The translations under genes were made by a program, and so were the position numbers. A DNA stretch of 64,000 nucleotides. Source: Helicobacter sp. 11S02629-2 (lineage in GTDB: Bacteria > Campylobacterota > Campylobacteria > Campylobacterales > Helicobacteraceae). Where the stretch lies: contig NZ_MLAN01000001.1 of NCBI RefSeq assembly GCF_002272875.1, positions 248,001-312,000 on the forward strand, in the 5' to 3' direction. Below are positions 44,973 through 54,477 of this stretch, piece by piece (the first letter of the stretch is position 1; the number at the start of each line of letters is the position of its first letter). The notes beneath the pieces are model-generated. The model was not told where the DNA came from, did not search any database, and saw nothing but the letters and a program-made list of their open reading frames with translations.

Positions 44973-46950
44973 TTACTTTGCATCTTCTTTGGGGCTTGTG
45001 TCACTAGGATTAGTTACAGTGCTATCTTTTGGCGTGCTATTAACCCCGGGGATGCTTATACCCTCTGGCACCTCACTTGCTGGGGTTTGGCTTACTGGGA
45101 TTTGGTTTGCTGGCTTGCTTGCTGGTACCTCACTTGCTGGGGTTTGGCTTGCAGGCTCACTTGCTGGGGTTTGGCTTGTAGCACTTGGGGTGCTTTCTGG
45201 AGTAGTAAGCGTTGCAGAGTTAGCAGGGCTTACCATAGGTTTTATCTCACTATCAACTTGTGTCTTATCAGTCATAGTTTTAGTAGCTTCAGGCTGCGTA
45301 GCTGATGTGCTATCTTGTGATGCATTATTTGCTGATTTATTATTTACTGGCATAGAAGATTCTAAAGTGCTAGTTTCTGTACTAGGCTCTTTTACTTTAG
45401 TAGATTCTTTAGCCTTATCTACTGACATAGTGCTTTGAAGGCTTGGCTCTGTGCCTAGTCTAAAGCTTTTTACCCCGTAGTATTTAGCTATATCAAAATT
45501 AGGCCACTCACTAGCATTAGCACTCGGACTACCCCACTCCCCTAGCCTGTCATAGAATCTACTAGCCTTGTAGTACTTAGGGTCTATGACTATATCTTCT
45601 ATACCCCTTGCTTTTTGAGACTGTATCTCTTTGAAGGCAGCTTGCTGAAGTGTATAGTAGTTATAGTAAGCAAAAAGCACATATAACGCATAGATTAGCG
45701 TGCCTATAGGAAGCACGTAGTTTAGTATCCTTTTAAGATTAAACTTAACATCAAAGTCTTTATAAAAGTAGCCAAAGATTAAAAGTATGCTTATAAGTGA
45801 GACTATGTGATCTGCCATATGTGCTCTATGAGGTATATCTATATAAAGGACAGTTAGTCCACCTAAAAAAGCCCATGCTAGCTGCAAAAAGAAAAGCTTG
45901 GTATAAAGTGTGCGAAGCTTAGCCCTTAAGATCAAAGCACAGATTAAAAGTAGGATTAATATAACTCCTACAGAGTAGACATCAAGGAAGAATCGCGTAA
46001 GATAGCTAAGCACTAAAAGCACTAAGATGGCTACATAAAGCTTTATACCACGTTTGAAAAACTTAACTACAACTGGCAAGAAGCTTAAAAAGACACTTAC
46101 AAAAACTATACTTTTAAAGAAGTGGCCATAAGCAACATTTGCCCTAACTATCATCTCTGGAGTTGTAAGAGAGAAAAACTCTTTTGCGTTCATATAGCGT
46201 AATATCCCATCTAAAGTTTCACTCTTTATAAAACTACCTCTTGCACTAGACCCGGGCGATATATAAAGCACTATAAAGCCTATGATTAAAAAGAGGATTC
46301 CTATATAAAACCAAAGTGGTATCTTTTTGCGGCGAACAAAAGTAAAGATGGCAAATACTACTAAAGTCACTATGCTTAAAGGGACTGCTAGCTCACTGCT
46401 AAGCCCTGCAAAAAAGCCAAGTATCGCCATAAGTACTACTCTAACTATGTGTTTAGACTTTGATGCAGCAAAAGGCAAGGCTGGCTTTTTTAAAGCATAG
46501 GTATGATTAGCATAGGATTCTATAAGGAAGTAAAAAGCCTACTAGGATAGTTATACCCCATAGATAGTTTAGTGCACCCGCTCCCCAGACAAAGTCGCCT
46601 CCAAAGTTGAAAAATAATATCATGCTTAAAAAGACTATAACTAAGGCTAAGAAGTCTTTAGTAGTCCTAGGATTCCTAGCATAGACTAGATAGAAAAGGA
46701 GGTATAAAAAGACAACTGCTACTATCGCATTAACTAGGTCAAAGTAAGGAGTGTCTGCAAAACGTGCTATAAAGCTAGTGTTTAGAATCTCTCCTATCCT
46801 TCCATTATTAGTAAAGTAAGAAAGTTGTGAGAAGTCAAAGTGAGAAGTTGCTTTTAGATATGCACTAAAGTCATCACTTTGCATAGGAAGTAAGTAGTTG
46901 ACAAGTAGCATGTATATAAAAAATACAGCAAAGAAAAGTATAACTAACAT
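44973..46950 (-). pseudogene. Multi-spanning envelope protein (DUF6056-like) split by a frameshift, with Ser/Thr/Pro tail
   Basis: Two ORFs form one gene. The first (46950 to 46507, 147 residues) runs MLVILFFAVFF, LLPMQSDDFSAYL, NNGRIGEILN, GALNYLWGI and stops after LLPYRILC. The second frame opens before that stop (ESYANHTYALKKP) and continues to 44973 with GFFAGLSSELAVP, YISPGSSARGSF and several more spans. This order of motifs is that of DUF6056-type membrane proteins, possibly GT-C-like. About 130 C-terminal residues are Ser/Thr/Pro/Ala-rich with repeated QTPASEVPAS units. The break lies near 46500 with no long homopolymer. It is 4 bases behind the GtrB-like gene. Either a mutated gene or a sequencing error. 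Confidence 0.7.
45060..45190. repeat. Degenerate tandem repeat coding for QTPASEVPAS-like units
   Basis: The string CTTGCTGGGGTTTGGCTT and variants recur at least four times on the plus strand. They encode Pro/Ala/Ser repeats in the tail of the frameshifted membrane protein. Such repeats often change copy number. Confidence 0.7.
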
Positions 46951-46954
46951 AAAA

Positions 46955-47899
46955 CTAAACCTTATTTGTAGAATCTATAAAGTACTGAGGTCTATTTTTC
47001 ACCTGCTCATAAATCCTAGCTATATACTCACCTATGATACCAAGGATCATGATTTGGATTCCACCCATGAAGAGGATTATAACAATTAAGGAAGGATAGC
47101 CCTTAACTGGGTTGCCAAAAGCAAGCGTGCTAACAACCATATAGATTCCATATAAAAAGCTTAAAAGGCTTATAACAAAGCCTAGGTAAAAGGCTACTTT
47201 TAAAGGAAGTGTTGAAAAGCTTACAACTCCAGCTAGACCGTAGCTAAAAAGCTTTCTTAGGTTAAACTTTGAAACACCACCTGCGCGCTCTTCAAAAGGA
47301 CAAATTAAGCAAGTGCTTTTAAAGCCAACCCAAGCAAATATCCCCTTGCTAAATCTATGATACTCACCAACTTCTAAAATGGCATCTATGACTTTACGCG
47401 ATAAGATTCTATAATCTAGCACATTAGGCTCTATCCTAACATCTACTAAAGAGTTATAGATAGAGTAATAAAGCCGCGTTAAAGCCTTTCTTAATAGACC
47501 TTCTGGCCGACTAGCTCGCTTAGTGTAGACCATATCATAGTTGCCAGTTTTATAGGTTTCAAGTAAGTTTTTTATAAAGCTTGGAGGCATTTGCAAATCA
47601 GCATCTATGATAACTGCTATATCTCCCCTGCACTCCCTTAGACCACAAAGTAAAGCACTTTCTTTGCCAAAGTTTCTAGAAAAGTTTATAAGCTTAGTCT
47701 CTACACCTTTGCTTGATTCTAGTTTTAAAACTTCTTCTTTAGTTTTATCCTTACTCCCATCATTAATGAACAAAATCTCAGTGCTACTTAGTTCCTCACT
47801 TATAGAATCTAAAGCACTTAAAAGCTCTTTGTAAAACTTAGCTATAACGTCTTCTTCGTTATAACAAGGCACTATGACTGAAAGGCTGTATTTATGCAT
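46955..47899 (-). CDS. GtrB/DPMS-like polyprenyl-phosphate glycosyltransferase
   Basis: A 314-residue GT2 enzyme with two C-terminal spans. SVIVPCYNEED near the start, VIIDADLQMPPSFI near residues 93-106 (DAD metal site, LQ-x-P), and YHRFSKGIFAWVGF are typical of GtrB-type transferases that load glucose on undecaprenyl phosphate for transfer outside the membrane. It faces away from the two GtrII-like genes, which could use its product. Confidence 0.9.
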   Translation of the reverse strand: MHKYSLSVIVPCYNEEDVIAKFYKELLSALDSISEELSSTEILFINDGSKDKTKEEVLKLESSKGVETKLINFSRNFGKESALLCGLRECRGDIAVIIDADLQMPPSFIKNLLETYKTGNYDMVYTKRASRPEGLLRKALTRLYYSIYNSLVDVRIEPNVLDYRILSRKVIDAILEVGEYHRFSKGIFAWVGFKSTCLICPFEERAGGVSKFNLRKLFSYGLAGVVSFSTLPLKVAFYLGFVISLLSFLYGIYMVVSTLAFGNPVKGYPSLIVIILFMGGIQIMILGIIGEYIARIYEQVKNRPQYFIDSTNKV

Positions 47900-48017
47900 A
47901 CGGTGTACTCTTTATGTAGTTGAAATATATGTAATTATAAACAGTTTTAACTTTGCAAGTAGCTTAATGACTACTTTTGTTAAAATACAAACCTCAAAGC
48001 ACAAAACTAGGACTTAC

Positions 48018-50003
48018 ATGCATGACACAACACAAAAATCTAAACCTATATATATACGCAATCTTAAAAAGGGCTATAAGCTAGCTTTTAGTATCTGGAT
48101 CTTACTAGCTATCTTGCTTTTTGCCTTTACTATAACACTAAGTAGCCTTTCATATAATAAAACATATACTGCAGAGTTAAATGTCCAAAGTTCAAGCAAG
48201 ATAGGTTCAACCTACTTCAATGAAGCTAAGATGCACTTTAAAAGCAATATATTTCGTGTTCAAGAAAATATATCTACTATCACCATCTTAGATATATCTT
48301 ATAAAGATGCCTTAAGCAAAAAAGACATCACTAGCCTAACACGCCACCTTCAATATATGAACTTTAACACTCCTTTGAAACTTAAAGGGAACATAGCAAG
48401 CATTACTTACAAAGTATCTTTTTTACCTCTATATAAAATCTTAGCTTTGTACTTTATAGCTGGGCTTATACTTATCTTTATAGTAAGTGAGGCTGCCTTT
48501 AGCTTTAAACAAAAAATACTTGAGTTTGTAAGCTCTCCTAAATTTTTGCAAGTTTTTATAATCTCAGCAGTCATCTACCTTATAGCCTTAAGTGCACTTT
48601 TAAGAGGAGATGTCTACTATATAGATGACTTGGGAAGGGCTATAGGGTCTGGTGATGACTGGGCTGGCTTTAGTAGGTATATAGCAAGGGATCTCTACGC
48701 TATCATTAATGGCTTTAAAGGCTTTCCTTATACTGATATCTCTCCTTTGCCTCAGCTTTTTGCAGCTTTGATCTTAAGCCTAAGTGGCATGCTTATATCT
48801 TTTATAGTTAGAAAAAAACTTGATATAGTTGGGATAGTCGCTACTCTCCCACTAGGACTAAGCCCTTACTTTTTAGAAAATCTATCATATAAGTTTGACG
48901 CCCCTTTGATGAGTTTTTCTTTGCTTTTAATCTTAGTGCCATTTTTATTTAAAGACAATATAAAGCTTTTTTTATACACAAGCGTAGTCTTTCTTATACT
49001 TTCTCTTTCAACCTACCAAGCAAGTAATGGAATCTATATAGTTTTTACCCTTCTTTTAGTCTTACTTAACTACCTTTATAAAGAAAAAAGTGGGAAAGAG
49101 AATCTAAAGTTTTTAGGCTTTGCTGTGCTTTCTTTTATAGTAGCCATGCTAGTTTATAAGTACGCTATAGCAACTCCAGTTAATGGCTATGTAAGTAGTG
49201 AGGCTATGAGTGTTACTAAAATCTTAGAAGGTGGGTATCTTAAAACCTATTTAAGCTATGTTTTTAGTGACTTAAAAGGCTTGCCATTTTTTGTATTTGC
49301 CATCATAGTTGCCATACTTTTTATCATCACTAATACTTTAGCTACCAAAAGAAATAAAGCCCTAGCCTTCCTAGCTTCTATAGTCTTTTTAGTTCTAGGG
49401 CTTTGCTTTTTTGCTGGGGCTTACTTAGTTCTTAGTAAGCCACTTTTTGCCCCAAGGGCTTTTATAGGCTTTGGTGCCTTTGTGACTTTAGTCTGCATAG
49501 GGCTAGTTTATATACAAAACTTTAAGTGGCTAAAGTATATAAGTATAGTTTTTGTAGCTCTTTTATCTTACTCGCTTATAGTTTTTGCTAACTCTTATGG
49601 TAATGCTATAACTGCCCAGCAAAACTATATGATGATGAGGGCTAGTTTTGTAAGTAAAGATCTAGCTACATTAATACCAAGAGAGATGCAGCCTAAAGTT
49701 GGAGTAGTACTAGATGGTGGTATAGGCTACGCTCCAGTAGCTTCTAACTTTATAAAAAGATATGGTGGGGGCATAGCAAAAAGGCTTATAACTGGTGTTT
49801 TTAATCAAGCTTCATTTGCTTTTACCAAATACCCTTTAATCTATCAAGGCACTAACTACCAAGACTACTACAGCACTCAATGCTCCAAAGAAAACACAGA
49901 GGCTAAAAAAACACTTCTACTAGATAATGCTTTTCAAAGTATAAGTAAGTCTGGAGAATGCTACTTTGTAGACTTAAAGCCAAGCACTTGGCAAGCCCAA
50001 TAA
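48018..50003 (+). CDS. GtrII-like membrane glycosyltransferase, paralogue 1
   Basis: A 661-residue protein with about 11 spans. ATG 48018 is chosen over an upstream in-frame codon at 47874 because the paralogue starts at the equivalent position and the longer version would overlap the divergent GT2 gene. A short N-terminal span and a periplasmic beta-rich part precede YYIDDLGRAIGSGDDWAGFSR, the acidic loop of the GtrII family, and then FKGFPYTDISPLPQLFAALIL. Such proteins add glucose from a lipid carrier to surface glycans. A tandem paralogue follows, with tracts almost identical in DNA. Confidence 0.82.
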   Translation: MHDTTQKSKPIYIRNLKKGYKLAFSIWILLAILLFAFTITLSSLSYNKTYTAELNVQSSSKIGSTYFNEAKMHFKSNIFRVQENISTITILDISYKDALSKKDITSLTRHLQYMNFNTPLKLKGNIASITYKVSFLPLYKILALYFIAGLILIFIVSEAAFSFKQKILEFVSSPKFLQVFIISAVIYLIALSALLRGDVYYIDDLGRAIGSGDDWAGFSRYIARDLYAIINGFKGFPYTDISPLPQLFAALILSLSGMLISFIVRKKLDIVGIVATLPLGLSPYFLENLSYKFDAPLMSFSLLLILVPFLFKDNIKLFLYTSVVFLILSLSTYQASNGIYIVFTLLLVLLNYLYKEKSGKENLKFLGFAVLSFIVAMLVYKYAIATPVNGYVSSEAMSVTKILEGGYLKTYLSYVFSDLKGLPFFVFAIIVAILFIITNTLATKRNKALAFLASIVFLVLGLCFFAGAYLVLSKPLFAPRAFIGFGAFVTLVCIGLVYIQNFKWLKYISIVFVALLSYSLIVFANSYGNAITAQQNYMMMRASFVSKDLATLIPREMQPKVGVVLDGGIGYAPVASNFIKRYGGGIAKRLITGVFNQASFAFTKYPLIYQGTNYQDYYSTQCSKENTEAKKTLLLDNAFQSISKSGECYFVDLKPSTWQAQ

Positions 50004-50211
50004 GAACAAATAAAGGCAAGCAAATAAGTAGGCAAGTAAGTAAGTAAGTAGGCAAAAACAAAACATTATCAAGATACCTAAGTGCTATCTTGATACTTAA
50101 TATCACCTCTTTTTAAGATATAAGCTAGAATCTAAACTTAAAAATTAACTTCTTTTTTACTTTTAAGATAAAAAAAGATATCTACTTTCAAATCTCCAAG
50201 GACTTATAGTT

Positions 50212-52200
50212 ATGCCTACTTTTAGTGCCCTATCAAGATTTTATTCTAGTCTAACTAAAGGCTATAAGCTAGCTTTTAAAATCTGGCTTATCCTAGCGAT
50301 CTTAGCTTTTATCTTATGTGTAATCCTAGGTGCTTTAACACATAATAAAGTCTATACTGCAAGCTTAGATATAAAAGGAGACGTTAAGCTTGGCTCTAGC
50401 TTTACTTATGCTGCAAAGATAGACCCTAAGTTAAGTCTACTAAACTCTTATAATAAACTCTCTCACATAAAGATTCTAGATATAAACTACACTAAAGAAG
50501 TAAGCAAAACTGATATAAATAACCTTACAAGAGACCATCAAACTATCACCTTTAAAAGCACAAAGCCCCTAGAAAAAGGTAAAGTAGCAAACCTAAGTTA
50601 TAAGATATCTTTTTTACCCCTTTATAAAACACTACTTGGAATCTTTATAGCCCTTCTTATACTAATCTTTATAGTCCGTGATAGCTTTATAGTCTTTAAG
50701 ATGCGTATATATGAGTTTATAAAAGCTCCTAAGTTTTTAGTAGTCTTTATAGTATCTTTTGTCATCTATCTTATAGCCTTAAGTGCCCTTTTAAGAGGAG
50801 ATATCTACTATATAAACGACCTTGGGCGCGCCATAGGGCAAGGAGATAACTGGACTAACTTTAGTAGATATATATCTTCTTATCTTTATGCCTTGCTTGA
50901 TAGCTTTAAAGGCTTTCCTTATACTGATATCTCTCCTTTACCTCAGCTTTTTGCAGCTTTGATCTTAAGCCTAAGTGGCATGTTTATATCTTTTATAGTT
51001 AGAAAAAAACTTGATATAGTTGGGATAGTCGCTACTCTCCCACTAGGACTAAGCCCTTACTTTTTAGAAAATCTATCATATAAGTTTGACGCCCCTTTGA
51101 TGAGTTTTTCTTTGCTTTTAATCTTAGTGCCATTTTTATTTGAAAAAAACTTAAAAGTTTTTATGGGCATAAGCTTAGTTTTCATCCTGTTTTCTCTATC
51201 AACCTACCAAGCAAGTAATGGAATCTATATAGTCTTTACCCTTCTTTTAGTCTTGCTTAACTACCTTTATAAAGAAAAAAGCAGCAAAGAGAATCTAAAG
51301 TTTTTAGGCTCTAGCGTGATAGCCTTCTTAGTAGCCGCCCTTGCTTATAAAGTCTTTATCATAACTCCTCTCCCTCCAACCCAGTACGTAAGTAGCGAGG
51401 CTATGCAAACTACCAAGCTTTTAGAAGGAGGGAATCTTAAAACCTACCTAGTCCTTTTACTTAGCGACTTAAAAGGACTGCCATTTTTTGCATTTTCTAT
51501 CATAGTAGGCTTACTTTTTTTACTAACTAGCACAATAAATGCAAAAAGAACTAAGCCCCTAGCCTTTCTAGCTTCTTTAGTTTTTTTAGCACTAGGGTTA
51601 TGCCTAAGCTATGGGGCTTACTTAGTGCTTAGCAAACCGCTTTTTGCTCCAAGGGCTTTTATAGGCTTTGGGGTATTTGTAGCTTTAGTTTATGTAGGAC
51701 TTTTTTATAAGCAAAGAAAAAGAATCTTAAAGTGGGTGAATGTAGTCTTTGTAGTCTTAGCAAGCTACTCTTTAGTTGTCTTTGCTAACTCTTATGGCAA
51801 CGCTATAACTGCCCAGCAAAACTATATGATGATGAGGGCTAGTTTTGTAAGTAAAGACCTAGCTACATTAATACCAAGAGAGATGCAGCCTAAAGTTGGA
51901 GTAGTGTTTGAAGGTGCTATAGGCTACGCTCCAGTGGCTTCTAACTTTATAAAAAGATATAGTGGAGGCATAGCAAAAAGGCTACTACCAAAAGTTATGA
52001 ACTTTACTGGCTTTCCTTTTAACAACGCCCCTTTAATCTACCAAGGGACATCCTATCAAGACTCTTATGGAGTAGCCTGTGCTAAAGAAAACATAAGCAC
52101 TACAAAAATCCTTTTGCTAGATAATGCTTTCCACAGTATAAGCAAGGCTAATAACTGCTACTTTGTAGACTTAAAACCAAGCACTTGGCAAGCCAAATAA
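50212..52200 (+). CDS. GtrII-like membrane glycosyltransferase, paralogue 2
   Basis: A 662-residue sister of the preceding gene with the same layout: N-terminal span, periplasmic part, YYINDLGRAIGQGDNWTNFSR, then the shared FKGFPYTDIS block. The first D of DDLGR is N here (NDLGR), which might alter activity. DNA identity is near complete at about 50925-51140 and 51800-51905 against 48750-48965 and 49600-49705, but low between, so gene conversion has acted. CCAAGGA precedes the ATG. Confidence 0.82.
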   Translation: MPTFSALSRFYSSLTKGYKLAFKIWLILAILAFILCVILGALTHNKVYTASLDIKGDVKLGSSFTYAAKIDPKLSLLNSYNKLSHIKILDINYTKEVSKTDINNLTRDHQTITFKSTKPLEKGKVANLSYKISFLPLYKTLLGIFIALLILIFIVRDSFIVFKMRIYEFIKAPKFLVVFIVSFVIYLIALSALLRGDIYYINDLGRAIGQGDNWTNFSRYISSYLYALLDSFKGFPYTDISPLPQLFAALILSLSGMFISFIVRKKLDIVGIVATLPLGLSPYFLENLSYKFDAPLMSFSLLLILVPFLFEKNLKVFMGISLVFILFSLSTYQASNGIYIVFTLLLVLLNYLYKEKSSKENLKFLGSSVIAFLVAALAYKVFIITPLPPTQYVSSEAMQTTKLLEGGNLKTYLVLLLSDLKGLPFFAFSIIVGLLFLLTSTINAKRTKPLAFLASLVFLALGLCLSYGAYLVLSKPLFAPRAFIGFGVFVALVYVGLFYKQRKRILKWVNVVFVVLASYSLVVFANSYGNAITAQQNYMMMRASFVSKDLATLIPREMQPKVGVVFEGAIGYAPVASNFIKRYSGGIAKRLLPKVMNFTGFPFNNAPLIYQGTSYQDSYGVACAKENISTTKILLLDNAFHSISKANNCYFVDLKPSTWQAK

Positions 52201-52405
52201 GAATAAGAGTAAGTAAAGCTTTAAAGATCTTAATCAAGAAGCCTTGTAGCATAAATCATGCAAATAAAGGCTATCTATATAAACAACCTCTTCTAGGCTT
52301 TAACTTTACTAGACCTAAGCCCTAACTATAAAATATAAAAAAGTTGTATTACAATACCCACATACACTAAAAAAGACACCTGACACCTAAAGGAAGCTTA
52401 TAAAT

Positions 52406-54442
52406 ATGCAAAAAAAGTACATCACTACTCCTATTTATTATGTAAATGACAAGCCTCATATCGGCCATGCTTATACAACTATAATCGCTGACTTACTTAA
52501 AAAGTACGCTGAGATTAATGGCATCTCTACTTTTTTACTAACTGGTACTGATGAAAACGGTCAAAAGATAGAGCAAGCCGCCACTATGCATAATACTACG
52601 CCACAAAAATACGCAGATTCTATAAGTGCTAAGTTTAGAGATGTTTGGGATAGCTTTGAGATTGACTATGATAAGTATATGCGTACAACTGACTTAGAGC
52701 ATAGATATGGCGTACAAAAAGCCTTTGAGATCATGTATAAAAAAGGTGATATCTATAAAGGCGAGTATGAAGGGCACTACTGCGTATCGTGTGAAAGCTT
52801 TTTTACACCAACTCAGGTTATAGATGAGCTTTACTGTCCAGACTGCGGCAAGCCAACCTCACTAGTTAAAGAAGAAAGCTACTTCTTTGCACTCTCAAAA
52901 TACCAAGATAGGCTTTTAAAGTGGTATAAAGAAAACGCTACTTGCATCCTCCCACTTCACAAGCGTAATGAAGTAGTACGCTTTGTAGAAGAAGGCTTAC
53001 AAGACTTATCTATAACTAGAACTAGCTTTGAGTGGGGTATAAGCCTGCCAAAAAGTTTAAATGACCCAAAGCATATAGTCTATGTCTGGCTTGATGCCCT
53101 TTTAAATTATGTAAGTGCTTTAGGCTATGGGCTAGATTATGAAGATGCTAAAGAGGCTTTAAGCAAGCTAGATAACAAAGATATAAAACGCCTCCCAAGC
53201 TTAGAATCCAAACTAGAGCTTTTTAACAACACAACGCATATCGTGGGTAAAGATATCTTGCGATTTCACGCTATTTACTGGCCGGCATTTTTAATGAGCC
53301 TAGATCTTCCTTTACCTAAGCAGATCTTAGCACATGGCTGGTGGACAAGAGAAGGCGTTAAGATGTCTAAAAGTTTAGGTAACGTCATAGACCCCTTAGA
53401 AGTAAAAGAGGCTTATGGAGTAGAGGCTTTAAGATACTTTTTACTAAAAGAAGTGCCTTTTGGGCAAGATGGCGACTTTAGCGAGCTAGCTTTTAAAAAT
53501 CGTATAAATGGCGAGCTAAGTAACGATCTTGGGAATTTACTAAACCGCCTTATAGGTATGAGTGAAAAGTACTTTGACTACAGTATAGAGGGCACCTTAG
53601 AGGACTTAAAAACAAGCTTTAAAGAAGAGTTAGTAAAAATAGATTCTATAATCACTAAGCTTCCTAGCCTTATAGAAAACGTGCAGTTTCATCTCTACTT
53701 AGAAGGTATCTGGGAGCTTTTAACCTTAGCTAATGGCCTTATAACTAAGCTTGCCCCATGGACTTTAATAAAAGAAGGACGCATAAAAGAGTGTAATACT
53801 TTCTTAGTTTTAATAGCTAATATCCTTTTAAAAACTGCCCTTTTACTCTACCCTATCCTTCCAAAGTCAACTACTAAGATAGGAGAAAGCCTAGGTGTAG
53901 CTATAAATGCCACTAACTACAAAGCTTTTATAAAAGAAAAAAAATTACAAGAGCACTTCCGTATAACTAAGATTGATGCTTTATTTCCTAAAGTAGAAAG
54001 CCTAAAGATGCAAGCTATAGAATCTAAAGAGATAACACAAGCTAAAGCCCAAAATTCTAAAGAAGATTCTAAAAACGAAGATTCCAAAAAAGATACCTTG
54101 CCTCAAAGCACTGAAGGTCTTATCGATATAGCCGAGTTTAAAAAGATAGATATAAGAGTTGGCAAGATAGTAAGTGCTAGCGAAGTGCCAAAAAGCACAA
54201 AACTACTAAAGCTTGAAGTTGACTTAAATGAAGGACGCTTACGTCAGATACTAGCTGGTATAAAAGAAAGCTACTCTCCAGAAAGCCTAGTTGGAAGACA
54301 AGTAGTAGTGCTTGCTAACTTAAAGCCAGCCAAGCTTATGGGGCTAAGTAGTGAAGGCATGCTACTAGCTTGCAAGGATGAAAATGGTCTTGATTTGCTA
54401 AGTATAGAAAACTCCAAAGTTTTAGGGGCTAAGATTAGCTAA
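52406..54442 (+). CDS. metG: Methionyl-tRNA synthetase
   Basis: A 678-residue class I synthetase. HIGH motif PHIGHAYTT near residues 17-25, the zinc knuckle CVSCESFF...CPDCG near 123-145, KMSKSLGN near 319-326, and a C-terminal tRNA-binding (EMAP-like) domain from about residue 575 (FKKIDIRVGKIVSA). The linker before that domain contains repeated ESKE, SKED and EDSKK encoded by AGAATCT-type words. AAGGAAG precedes ATG 52406. The hsd genes begin 35 bases after its stop. Confidence 0.96.
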   Translation: MQKKYITTPIYYVNDKPHIGHAYTTIIADLLKKYAEINGISTFLLTGTDENGQKIEQAATMHNTTPQKYADSISAKFRDVWDSFEIDYDKYMRTTDLEHRYGVQKAFEIMYKKGDIYKGEYEGHYCVSCESFFTPTQVIDELYCPDCGKPTSLVKEESYFFALSKYQDRLLKWYKENATCILPLHKRNEVVRFVEEGLQDLSITRTSFEWGISLPKSLNDPKHIVYVWLDALLNYVSALGYGLDYEDAKEALSKLDNKDIKRLPSLESKLELFNNTTHIVGKDILRFHAIYWPAFLMSLDLPLPKQILAHGWWTREGVKMSKSLGNVIDPLEVKEAYGVEALRYFLLKEVPFGQDGDFSELAFKNRINGELSNDLGNLLNRLIGMSEKYFDYSIEGTLEDLKTSFKEELVKIDSIITKLPSLIENVQFHLYLEGIWELLTLANGLITKLAPWTLIKEGRIKECNTFLVLIANILLKTALLLYPILPKSTTKIGESLGVAINATNYKAFIKEKKLQEHFRITKIDALFPKVESLKMQAIESKEITQAKAQNSKEDSKNEDSKKDTLPQSTEGLIDIAEFKKIDIRVGKIVSASEVPKSTKLLKLEVDLNEGRLRQILAGIKESYSPESLVGRQVVVLANLKPAKLMGLSSEGMLLACKDENGLDLLSIENSKVLGAKIS

Positions 54443-54477
54443 AGCTTTTTTAAAAAACATTATAAGGCACTACTAAT

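Noticed and set aside
44935-45438. Plus-strand ORF with LAGVWL repeats
   Set aside because: It is the complement of the Pro/Ser/Thr-rich tail of the minus-strand membrane gene; the repeats arise from that coding strand and there is no ribosome site.
47874-48017. N-terminal extension of the first GtrII-like gene
   Set aside because: It would overlap the divergent GT2 gene and has no counterpart in the paralogue, which starts at the position equivalent to ATG 48018.
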